The notes under the pieces: model-generated
Databases searched by the model: none
The model's input: only the letters and a program-made list of their open reading frames with translations
Told to the model about the DNA's origin: nothing
Shown here: piece after piece, positions 22,401 to 34,400 of the stretch
How the letters are laid out: each line of letters opens with the position of its first letter
Numbering within the stretch: position 1 is the stretch's first letter
Source of the DNA: Lithodes maja
Lineage: Eukaryota; Arthropoda; Malacostraca; Decapoda; Lithodidae
Length of the DNA stretch: 64,000 nucleotides
Direction of reading: 5' to 3'
NCBI GenBank assembly: GCA_037953745.1
Contig: JBAKBP010007189.1
Span: 1-64,000 of the forward strand
Made by a program: the position numbers and the translations under genes

Positions 22401-25400
22401 GGTAATGATGCGGCTGCTGATTTCCACAACCTATTGAGGAATGCTGGGGAAAAGGATGTCACTGTGGAAGATGTTCAAGATTGGCTGGACGAGGCAGAGA
22501 TAGTACCAGGGCATGAAATTTACACTCATGAACAGATCGCAGAACAGATCCAGAGCCAAGAAGCAGAAGAAGAGAGCAGTGACGAGGAAGAGGAACCAGT
22601 AAACCGACACAAACTATCGTCACTGAGGGCCAGTGTGGACGACCTGATTGCCTTCACTGAATACACTCCTGAGGTAGCGTCACACTACACCCAGCTACGT
22701 TTACTCAGGGAGGCAATCATACTGAAGCAGCACCAAGTGGGTAGGCAGACGAAAATCCACTCTTTCTTTCGCCGGCCAGCCACAGCCACCCTAGCCACCA
22801 CCCAGGAGCCTCAGCCGGGTCCCAGTAGTGCCACCACCCAGGAGCCTCAGCCAGGTCCCAGTAGTGCCACCACCCAGGAGCCTCAGCCGGGTCCCAGTAG
22901 TGCCCCCGACCATCGCCGGCCAGCCACCACCCAGGAGCCTCAGCCGGGTCCCAGTAGTGGATGTGGATGTGAGGTGGATGATCCGATGGTCGTGGATTCG
23001 ACCTCGGATTCTGATTAACCCCCTTCAATCAACCCCTGTACATAGTGTAAATAGAAGATTTAGGATAAGGTAAGTACTGTACAGTACTGTATATTACGTA
23101 ACTTTTATTTACTGCTAGGCTATTAATATTAATAATGTGTGTGCGTATGTGTATGCGCGTGTGCCCCCCCCCCCCCCCCCCCCCCCCCAGTACACTATTT
23201 TCTGAATCCGGACTTTTCCTGAATCCGGACAAGGCCCAGTCTCTTTTAGTCCGGATTTGCGAGGGTCGACTGTAATTAACCAGGACGCACCTTATGCGTC
23301 CCTGGGGCTTAGCGTTACATACATTGCGGACGCATGGTTTGCGTCGCTGGGGTTCTGTGGGTTAAATGAAGTCCTTCTTTTTAGTCAGTATTATAATTTT
23401 TACAAAGATAAAATTATGATTTACATTTCATAGTACAGTATATCTTTGAAAGTGATAAAATGGTCAAAATAATGTATTTACAGTACTGTACTTGTAAGTT
23501 TTCCAGTATTCCTAAGTCTTCACATATATTTTTCAATCTTAAAACCAAGTTGTCCCAGTTTGACAGCCTTCCATTTTGCAGACATGTGGTGGTGGAGCTG
23601 CATCAGGTGGAGAGTGAGAGTGAGGCTGTGTTGTGCCTAAGAGTGTTGGATAAAGTGTTGGCGTACAGTTATCTACCGTCCTCTGCCCTCCCTGTCTTCA
23701 TCACCGCCCTCACCCGTGCCCTCAGTGTACCGACACTCACACCAGAGGCTTGGAAGGTAAAAGAGGAATCACACATATATTCCCCAATTTTCATATTACA
23801 TGGAATACCGGTTACTTTAATTATCACAGTTGGTGCACTCGCTTGCAAACCGTGAGATCGAGGGTTCGAGTCTAGGGACAGCCAGTGTGCTATTTGGCAG
23901 ACGCCAGTGTTGTGGATGTTACGGTCTAGTAATCTGTGGCAACTGTTCACTGAAGTCCCTGATCATCAGGGAACCCACCCTAGCCCAGCTCTTGAGCAGG
24001 GAGTGTGCATAAACCTTTAACCGTCCTGGTGGTGTAATGGTTAAGGTGGCAAAAATCTGTGTGTGATAACCCGGGTTCAAATCCCGGCGGATCATATATA
24101 CTTTAATTAATTTCATTGGGTGTGTTTGGTGTTGTGGTGAAATTAATAAAATATAGATTATTGCATAGGCTACTATTAACAATCTGCATATTGATACTAA
24201 CCTGAATATGTTCAGAGAATTCTTATCATTTATAATTTGTTCTCTTCTTTCTGAGTTCAGGGTTCAAACTCCAGTCTTTCAGGCCACAAATATTTAACAA
24301 CCTCAGAGTTAGTCACTGAGCGGAGGTATTCTATGTATTTAACAGTATGTTTTTCTGATAATTACACCTTATCCATCAGATAATGCATAACTTACTTCGG
24401 ACGCACCTGGGCAATAGCAGTTTGTTGGTGTTGTGCCGGATGGTGGAGCGTCCTGGTGACCCACACCTGGTGAGGGGGTCAGTGTTCTTCATCACCCAAG
24501 CTCTCTGGGGCACCACCAAGATATCATCTCTCCATTACAAGCCACCTGCAGTGCTGCCTTATCTTAAAGAGGCAAGTACACTACTTGTTCATAGTTGTTA
24601 TTGTTAAACAGTGAAAATCTCTTTTCAATTCCAGGCTCCTAGATACCTGCCACATTGGAACTAGAGTCTCCAATCCTGACTTACCCCTCCATTTAACACA
24701 ATGGTATTTTTTTCAGTCAGTAGTTCAGGCTTGCCCCTACAAAACAGTAGTGTGTATCCTATGTAATAATACTGTACTACAATGTGGTAGGCAGGTGCCC
24801 AACCCCAAAAGGAGTTGAAATAGGGGAGCTATCCCCACCGCAAAGGCGGCTTTCTAGGGCCTTTCCAAGCTGATGCTCAGAGGATTGGGTTCTAGTTATG
24901 TGGTGATGGGCTTGTCTATCAGAGTGAGAGATGAGCGATCTCTGCCATAACCCATAGCTTACTATGACTGTTCCTTTTACTTAGATATTCTCTAGATCCT
25001 CAAGTGACGGCGTCTCTTCCGTGGATTGACCGCCCTACTGCCAACCTAGAGGTTGGGAGTCAAAGCGTTACATTTTTCTTTTGCCCTTCAACTTTCCCTT
25101 CATAATTGCTGAGGGGCACAGGGCCTTTTGTGGGGCTTTGATTTCCCGGGCGTTTCCCGCACCCTCCTCAGCTCCCGCCTTGGAGTGGCTTCGGTCACCC
25201 GGGCTTTATTAGTGGTAAGCAGGGAGGGTTTTGTCGGGGGCGCTCGTTTATGGCCTTGGCCTTGCTCGGGACCTTGGAGCTGTTCGGACCAGCAGCCTGG
25301 GGAACAGCAACAACGACAACCAATACGGTCAATGTATTATTTATTATAGACTTAGTTGCATATTGGGAGGTTTGACGTACCTCCCAACCTACCAAATAGG

Positions 25401-28400
25401 AAAACCTACTATTTTGGTAGTAGTCTTGGAAAAATCCAACGTCAAGGCTATTAACCTAATTGCAATGACGACTTGTCTATTTTTGACTGCTATGTCGTCA
25501 TTCCAACCGCGGTTAAAAAGAAAACGTCTAGAGTCTACTCCTTATCTTGCTCTAGGAGACGTTGTACATTAACCAGAAACTACCACCGAAGGTGAAAAAA
25601 GCATAGAACGAGAAGAAAAAGGGGTTTACCTTAGTTACCGCTTAAGGCCCATCCCGTGTTCCGTCATGTGCAGATCCCTGTCGAACGTGCGCATGAGCGA
25701 CCCTCTCTTGTTATCACATCTCACGTCAGCAGAAGAACGCGGATGGGCAGGGGTCCGGCGTGAGGGAGGGTATTATGTACGTTGGTATTTTCCAAGACTA
25801 CTACGCAAATAGTAGGTTTTCCTATTTGGTAGGTTGGGAGGTACGTCAAACCTCCCAATTTGTTAGTAGTCTTGGCAAATCCAACGTCAAGGCTGCATAA
25901 CAAATAGGAGGAGGACATCCAAGCCCAACCTACCAAAAAAAACCAATGCATAAAACAAAAGTATGAATGACAAAGACACAATTTAAACAAGAGAGTCTAA
26001 TAAAAGAGTGAAAAACTGAGGAGTAGCTAAAAAGAACAGTTTTAACACATGCCCGTCATTCATAGTAATGCAAAAACATAGACTTGTCTGAAACCAAAAA
26101 GGTACTGTACCCAAAATCCCTTTTCTTCAAAAACCAACAAAAACACTGAACACAAGAACAAAACACAATTTTCAATGTGGCAAAAACACTTATGTACTGG
26201 AACAATATACAATCCCAAACTTGCAATTCAGTGTTGCGCAAACCCGTACACCCCCCAGCCCCCCCCCCCTTTGTCATATAAAACAAAGGAAAAGAACGAG
26301 GGACAAGGGGGGGAAGACCAGGGATCTTCGCCAGAGCCCAGGAAACACGACCCCCGAGAGCAATCACCAGCCGAGGGGGTCGAACACTGGACACGGAGAG
26401 GTAGGAGGAAGATGAAGGAATTGATAGAAGACCCACAAAACCGCAGAGGCGAAGGCAGGTAAGGATCGACGCGGCAGGAACCGGAAGGAGGCAGCAAAGG
26501 ATCTGACATCGTGCGCAGAAACCCTACAAACAGGGCGACGGGCACGAACGGTCCGACTAACGCGGCGCCCCAACTGCACCTGCGAGAGCCACCCACCCGT
26601 CCGAGGAGACACCCCACACAGCAGGACCCGAAGGCGGCGCCACAGACGCAACAGAGGAGCGCAAGGCCGACACCGGGCACCACACATGGCGAGGATGCCC
26701 AAGCCGGAAAGCCTGGACGGCGAAAGGCCGGAAAGACGGGGGCCCGCCCTCCCCAAGCGTGGCAACAAAAGGAGGGGAGGAGGCGAACGAGACGCCATGC
26801 AGGGACGGGGAGAATCGCACGCAGTCCCCGGGGCCACGACAATACCGCTAGGGCAGACACGCCGAACCCCAGCGGCCAGAGCGACAAGGAAGAGCGGACG
26901 CTCCGAGCAACAGAACCGGCGTAGCGGCCCTCGTAGACGAGGGGCGAAGCCAGAAGGACACAGAGCCCGCCCCAGAAACCACTGCGGAGGGACTTGGCGC
27001 GGAGGAGGTCGATCCCTGAAGGCAGCCGTCAGGAAGGAATCCAGCACCTGTGTCAGAACGACCAGCCCGAGGCGACGGACCCAAAGAGCCCCCCGGACGG
27101 CAGACAAGCGGGGCTCGTAGAGCGACGACTCGAAAGTGACGCGTACGGAAGAGGTGAAACAAGGAGCGGAGGACGAGGGAAGGAGAGCCAACAGGCAGGC
27201 GAGTGGCCGTAGCCACCTAGGAAAAGACCTCCAGCTGGACCCGGAAGGCCCCCAAGGAGAAGACGGCCACGGAACGCAGCAGGAGGTCAGTCAGGGCCCG
27301 GCCCGGGACCGGAGAGCCACCGTGCCACATGAACAAGGCACGATGCGAAGGCCAACGAGGGCCGCAGGGCCCCAACCGAGCCCAAGCGGAAGCCGGAGAC
27401 AGGTAGAGGGACCGGACTCGGGCACCCACCCGCGGGCAACCGGGCGACCAAGCCCCGTGCCGGCCACAGAGGCGCGAGGAGCCCGACGCAGCCAGTGGCA
27501 CAGCCGCAGCCTGGCGAGGACTGGGCACAGCAACAGCGCGTCTGGGGGGCGGAAAGATGGATATCGACCCCGCCACCCGTACCTGGCCACCATGAAAGCG
27601 GCCGCGGACCCTCCCCGGAGCGCGAGGCCGGAGGGAGAGGTCCAAAAGGCAACTGGCGCGGCACCCCCGATGCGAACAAGGCGACCTCCGGAACACCTCA
27701 GGAAGCCGCGAGGGTCGGTGAACACAGTCCGTTGCAAACGCCCCATTCAACAAGAACGCCCTGCCCACCACGACAGGGCGGCCGCCCACAGGGTGGCCGG
27801 CCCGGGCAGGGAGGAGGCATGCAAGGAGAAGGGTGTCGGGGCCGCGAGGAAGAACAACTCCACCGAGACCCCCAATAGAGTCAACGACCTGGAGGAACCC
27901 CCGCAGAAGGAAAACAGGGGACAGCCTGTCTGAGTGTCTAACCCGAAGGCCACCGACTGACCCCGAAGGGCCAGCGCGGGGACCCGCAGGAAGAACTGAG
28001 GAACCAACAGTCCGAGGGCATAGATGGGTAAGGGGAGGGAGACCCACCCATCAGCCAGGAAGTGGACGGCCCAGGTTCGATCGGGAACCCCACCCAACCT
28101 CGCTCGACGGATCTGTGGCTACCCAGACCGTCGGCGAGGGGGGCGGACCAGGGCACAGCCGCAGAGAGCGCGAGCCCCGGAGCAAACCCAGAGACCGAAG
28201 CGGCAGCGAACGGGACGCAGGAGCGGCAGGAGCCGAACCAGAGGGGCAACGGAAACATCACGGGGACCCATGAGGAGGAGGCGGAGGAGCCAGAGGCACC
28301 CTAAGGAAAGGGGCAGAGCGGCCCAAAGCAGCGAACCCACGAACGAGTCCCAGCGAACGAGTCCCAGAGCCACCCCAGGAGGGAGACCGAGTGCAACACG

Positions 28401-31400
28401 GCGAAGACCGTCCACCGAAGGAGCACCGCGGTCGGCAGACCCCGGGTCACCGTAGCGCCGGAGAAAACCCATGCGAGATCGACCCATGGCACGACACGCG
28501 ACGGGGTCAAGCGTGAAACGGGAACACCAAAAGGGGAACCCTAACCGTGCGACGGTGCGAACGACTGTGAGGGCGGCGCCAACGCACAGGCCGAGGGCTT
28601 CGGAAACAACCAACCAGTCGGCCAAGGAAAACAGGAGCTGGAGCCCGCTCCTGAGGAGAGGACCCAGAGCCTGCCCCACATGTGCGGAGAAGAGCCGCGG
28701 CGCGATGTGGAGACCGAAGGGAAGGCCGGCGAACAGGAACACACGAGCGGAAGTCCGAACGGCCAAGAATCGCTGGAAGAGAGGATGGAGAGGAACGAGC
28801 CAAGACGCATCCTGGAGGGCACAGGCCCAGGCGTACCAGGGGTACCGGCAGCATCCGAAACCGAGTGAGCAGGACGCGCCCGTTGAGGGCCGACAGAACC
28901 ACCAACGGTCGCATCGCGCCGCAGTTCGACGGGACCAGAAAGACACGGGAGAGGAAAACCGGGCGACCGGCGATCAACCCCCTCGACGCTACCCAGCTCG
29001 GGCATGGAAGGGAGCACGTGGGCCACGTCCGAAGAGAAGGGCCGGCGGCGGTGACAAGAGCGGAAAGGGGGTCGAGACGCCCACCACCAGGGGAGACCCC
29101 ACCGCGCAACCCGCCGCCCCCAATGTCCCTCGCGGCAACCGAGGGGTGCAAGGGCAAAAACAACCCGAGGGAGCACCCGAGAGGAGGGGAGCGACCCGGT
29201 CGGCCAGGCGAGAAGGAGAACAAGGAGGCCGACCCAGAGAACTACACATTGTGTTGACGCGGAGGTACCCTCGGTACGGGCCGTGCGGGCACGAGCGCCA
29301 CGTCGACCTCTACCCCCCCCCCCCCCCAACCCCAGGCCGGCGCGGGGCAGACCACGTCGAAGGGCGGCCAGAAGTGGAAGGACGGCCAGCCCCGACACAG
29401 CGGGGATGAAAAGGGGCAAGAACAGAAGGGCGAGGCGGAATCGACGCACTGGCCTGCAACGTCCCAGTCCTGCGGCCGCGCAAGGCGGCAGCACGTGTAG
29501 CAGCACCCCGAAGAGGACCGGCAGAAGGAAGGGACTGAGAAGACCCCGCGTGCGACACAGCACGACGGTGCGTGACGGAAGCAGGGAACGCAATGACACA
29601 GCGCGTCGTCGCGTGTCGGAAGCAGGGGCCGCCGCCAGAGAAGCGAGCATACCCAAGCAACCAGCTGAAACAACCCCGACGTATGTAGCGCAGAGTACAA
29701 CAAACCCTGACGAATATCCAAGGGGGCCGGCCGGCAGAACGAGGACCGCACTGTCGGGCGGCGCCGAGTTGCCGCGCACAAAACCGCCTGCAGCTCGGGA
29801 ACCAAAGACACCGCGAGCCGAAGGCGGACCCGCAGAACGCGGTCCAAACCCTCGCGAAGAGCGCCTGGCGCAGACGCCCCGAAAAGCCGCAGGCGGGAAC
29901 AGACGGCTGGAGGGAACCGAAAGACAAGACAAGAAGTCCGTCACCCACCGTCGCAAGGGAAAAACCGTGGCGACAGAGGCCTGATCCGGGGGGAGAGAAG
30001 AACGGGGTAGCAATAGAACAAAGTTCAAGAATGGGCGCGCCCATCCAGGACCAGAACGCGCCGGCCAACCTGCCGACAGACACAAGAGGAGGCAAAAGCA
30101 GGGACGACCCCAGTCCAACGTCAAGGCGAGTAACCTAAGGGAGGGACCGAAGGAGAGCCGTCGACGGAACGGTGTGAAGGCGAAGGCCACAGCAAACCAG
30201 GCCTCCAAGGGGAGAGGGCGACCGAGCATGACGGCGAAGCCAGGCGTACCGGCGCCGCACAAACCCGTCCCATAGGAGGACAGACCCGTCAACACAGCCA
30301 GGGACTGAACAGCCGGAAGGAGGTCAGTGCGGCTGAAGTCTGACCAAGAGCGGAGGCCTGCAGAAGGGAGCGGGACCGTAGCAGGGGTAGGAAAGGCGAG
30401 GCGCTGAGGGGGAGGCACCGCCAAGAAGCGCGAGAAGAGGGAGGCGGCCAACGACGCCAAGCACCCGTCGAAGCGTGACACAACCCAGTCCCGCAAAGCC
30501 AACAATCGAACCGAGAGAGGACGACCCCCCCCACCCCCCCCCCCCACCCAGAAGGGTCGGTCCGCAGGGACAAGCCGTGAGCGGGAGCGAGACCCACGAC
30601 ACGAACCAGCAGCGTCGCGGCCCAAGGAAGGCGAGCGACGACGGCCGCGTCGCCGTAGAGGGACCCGTCCCCGAACACGAACGGCCGAGGGGGAAACAGC
30701 ACCAGCCCCCTCTTCCAGCGACACGACAGCACCCGAGAAAAGGGGGACCCCGAAGCCTCACCGAGGCAAGAGGAGGGGTACCCCCCAGGCGAGACGGGAA
30801 GTGAAGGGCAGGAAGAGAAGAAGGAGGAGGAGCAGGACGACGGGAGGGGGAAGGCTGGCCGGGTGAAAGGAGGCCAGAAGGAGCCGCAGGGGGAAACAGA
30901 GCAAGGACCCCCGGGGCTGAGAGAACAGGGCGGCCCGATACCGAGGCGGAGGAGGGAGGGACCCCCACCGCGGGACGAGACCGTGAAGGAAGAAGAGGCA
31001 CTGAAGCAGGTGAAGGAGGAGAAGCAACGACACCCAGGCGGACCCTCCTGGACAGTGTAGGAGGGAGCAGAGGGCCAGCGACAGCACGAACAACCGCGTG
31101 CGGAGAGGACAACGGAAGAGGAAGTCGTCTGGGCTAGGAAAGCGGGCGGAAGGGAGGAGAGCCCCTATCCGTAGAGGCCAGGGGAGGGCGCATAGGAGCA
31201 GAGCCGCTAACCCCGGCCTCAGGGCGAGAACCAAGACGAGGGCGACGGGCGACGTCAAGGCGAACAGGAGGACGACGAGGGGCAGGAGCGAGGCGAGCGA
31301 GAGCGTGGAGGCTTAGGTTGACCAGTAGCGTAGGGGAACCATATGATACCCAGCCCGCCTTGTACCATGTGTGCCAACCCCAGATGGGACGGCACAACGT

Positions 31401-34400
31401 CGTCCACGAATTCCAGGTACCTATTGACAGCTAGGTGAACTGAGGCTAACACATGAAAGGAGACAAGCCCAATTCGGCACCGCCCGGTCTGGGAGGGAAC
31501 CCCCGACCCCTCGCGAGTGAGACGAGAGCGCCACCTACGAGGCTACGGGCTGGGGTGAACGGCCGGCAGTCGGGTCAGGGATACCCAGGGTGACGCGGAA
31601 CCGGGCGGCAACAAAAGCCGGGGAACGGCGGCCCACAGGCCCAATGTGGCGGGAGACCATCGGCCACACCGACGGAAGGGAAGCAGAGGCCACAGCCACC
31701 GCCGAGGAACCAGGGCCATGGAGCAGCACAACCACCAGGGCCAGACACGGGCCACACAGAGCAGGGAGGTAGGCCGTAGAGGACACAAAGAGCGAGTGGC
31801 GCAAGCAGGACATGTGGCTCACCAAGCACGGGGAGCGACAACCAAGGCGAAAGCAAAGCAGCCGACCAGCACGAGAAGAACACACACCAGAAGCAGCACG
31901 TCGAAGGTGTAAGTGTAGAGAATGTCCAAGAAGAACCAGGGAAGGAGCATGGGGAAACAGGAACACACATGCAAACAGGCATCTGTACTCACCCTAAACC
32001 GGGAGCACAGAGGTAGGTGAGGAGGGCGGCCGAGGCGGAAGAGCACCAGCAGAACCTGCAAAGATGGAGAAAGTGTTAACCACCACTCAACATCTTATAT
32101 GCAGGGCCTATAACACCAGGAAAGTGCATACACCAATATAGTATCAGGCAACAATATGACACAAAAAAGGGTCAACAGTGAAAGCCAACTATAACCGCAA
32201 ATTTGCGGGCCAATGGAGGTAGATCCGTACCGACACAAACCCCCCACATCGTCACGCGACCCCCCAGCGATCTCCGCAAATTTGCGGGGAGCCGAAACGA
32301 CCCAGAGGGCCGAATCGAGCACACCGCAAATTTGCGGGACCTGCCAAGAGGGCCCGGTGCCGAACAAGTGAGAGGGGCGTCTAGGAAAACCAAAAAAGGC
32401 CGGAAAACAAGCGTCAACTCCTTATGAACTCCAAGCGAAGATGACCGTGACCATCTAGCTGAGCAGTGTCTTCCTTGATAATATCCTGACTCGACCGGTC
32501 AAGGGAGAGGCAAGGAAGGCACACCAGGGGAGAGGAGGCACATCCCCTGGGAACCACCCAACCCACAGAGATAGAGCAAAGCCCATGAGGAGAAGTGGCA
32601 GGTTGGGTGGTTTGGCACAACAGGGGCCCCCGTGGGGTACCCCAGGATTGGGCAAAAGTTATGAAAGGATGGAGGTGAAAACAGGAAGGGAAACACAAAA
32701 AACCAGTAATGAAACTGGTGAGAAAAAGGGTGGCCTAGCCGCGAGTAGAGAATGTGTCAGGGGCGAAAAAACCCTGTGGAGTGAGGGAGAGGCCCCCGTG
32801 GGGTACCTCTGGGTATCACGAACCACAAAGCGCCCAGGCCCTTGAGACACAGTGAAGGCTCGAAAGGGGGGACTCGGGAATAAACGCTAGTTATGCGGCT
32901 GACACAAACCTACAAACAGCACCGCCACCACGAAATCTCAGATTGTGAACCAACTGTACACCTAGGCTATGAAAAAAATGAGAACTCATAAGGGCATAGC
33001 AATACCTGAATGATAAACAAGCTAGGCTAAGCGAAGCTAAAAGCTAAACTATGCCCAGACTAACAGGAAAAAAGAATATGAAAAGAGAAAGAATGAAAAC
33101 ATATAGACGGGGAACGCCAAGCGCCCCCGTACCTTCGGTAGCTATTTCCACACGCGTCTCCATTAAACACACTAAGGAGCCCATTTAGGTGTGTCCTAGA
33201 TCACGTAACATCTGTCTAGCAAAAAGAAGGCCAGAAAAGCCGAAACGAACCTAAAACAGGGTGAATTGAAGGAGCACAACAAAAGCGGACTCAATCAATG
33301 GAGGCGCGTGAAAAAATGATAACAAGAGAGGGTCGCTCATGCGCACGTTCGACAGTGATCTGCACATGACGGAACACGGGATGGGCCTTAAGCGGTAACT
33401 AAGGTAAACCCCTTTTTCTTCTCTTCTATGCTTTTTTCACCTTCGGTGGTAGTTTTGGTTAATGTACAACGTCTCCTAGAGCAAGATAAGGAGTAGACTC
33501 TAGACGTTTTCTTTTTAACCGCGGTTGGAATGACGACATAGCAGTCAAAATAGACAAGTCGTCATTGCAATTAGGTTAATAGCCTTGACGTTGGATTTGC
33601 CAAGACTACTAACAAATACTTCTACTTGATTTTTTTGTAAATAATCCAAACAACATGTCTGGCAATGTGATGGATAAAATTATACCTATTGATTAACTAC
33701 CAACATTGAGAACATGCTAATTTTTAATGTTTGAAAATCTATCCCTAAGTGTGTAAGGGAAGTATCTGGAGTTGAACAATGGTATTCAGTTCTGATATTG
33801 ATCTCTCTAAATATCCTGGCATATATAGTGTGTTTCATTTCAGTTAAAGGTAAATGGAATGGCTTAAGAACTGATATATCAACACTTAATTCAAACAAAT
33901 TTGAACGTAGCATGTCTTTGTCAATTAATGCCAAGTTGTTATAAATAACAACATATTTCGCTAAAATCTTGGTAAAAACTGAATAATCAAGATGGGGACG
34001 AGGCAGTTTACCATCAGCTAGGATAAACCAGACTATAATATCCCATCCAGACTATCAACCCGGTCTTCAGAGATGTTTCACCTCCAAATATTTTGTACAT
34101 CCAGACTGTGAGACCTCGAAATGGCAGATGACTATTTTTTGCCAACTTTACAATTACAGTCGGCCCCGCAAGGGTGCGCACTAAAAGGGTGCGATTCTCC
34201 AACCGTGCGGCAGATGTCCGTGTGGTGCGTATAATCCAAGGGTGCGAAAAAAGCGCGAAAAAAGCAAAGCGTGCGTTTTTTTCGCCCAATAACCCCTGAA
34301 AAACATGAACTAAGGAAAGAATACCTGTACAGTATAGAAATGTGATTAGATATTAGATAGAATATGGGTATTACACTCACTTTGGATGGTTTATGTATGC

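Larger units (their letters stand above)
20733..23365 (+). mobile_element. TTAA-flanked element enclosing a Tigger (pogo-like) transposon
   Basis: TTAA at 20733-20736 and 23362-23365 is followed by near-perfect inverted ends, cccactgaaccccagc and gctggggttctgtggg (15 of 16 match). Inside lies the Tigger transposase gene, and at 23200-23273 the Tigger right end with ccggact repeats and the terminus cgagggtcgactgta. A matching Tigger left end is not visible, so the left boundary of the inner element is lost or the whole is a chimera. Confidence 0.6.
25366..33617 (-). mobile_element. DIRS-type retrotransposon, copy 2, full-length but coding region destroyed
   Basis: It has both inverted terminal repeats (25413-25715, 33318-33616), a left terminal extension (25366-25412) and an internal complementary region (25778-25893), the diagnostic DIRS layout. 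The leader and 5' repeat (32060-33617) are nearly identical to DIRS-1. The interior 26250-32055 is heavily diverged, with T almost erased from the + strand. It lies in intron D-E of tuberin, antisense to the gene. A tRNA-SINE has inserted at 31312. Confidence 0.88.

Noticed and set aside
24018..24095. A tRNA gene with clear A and B boxes
   Set aside because: The anticodon arm does not pair and a shared SINE body follows; the same family recurs at 13047.
28500..29000. ADAR editing as the full explanation of the DIRS-2 changes
   Set aside because: Sense A became C and T as well as G in the aligned blocks; ADAR yields only A to G.
26250..31560. Many long open reading frames on both strands, up to 727 codons
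   Set aside because: The + strand is almost without T there, so stop codons are rare by composition in every frame. The peptides match DIRS-1 only in shifting frames with lost catalytic residues.
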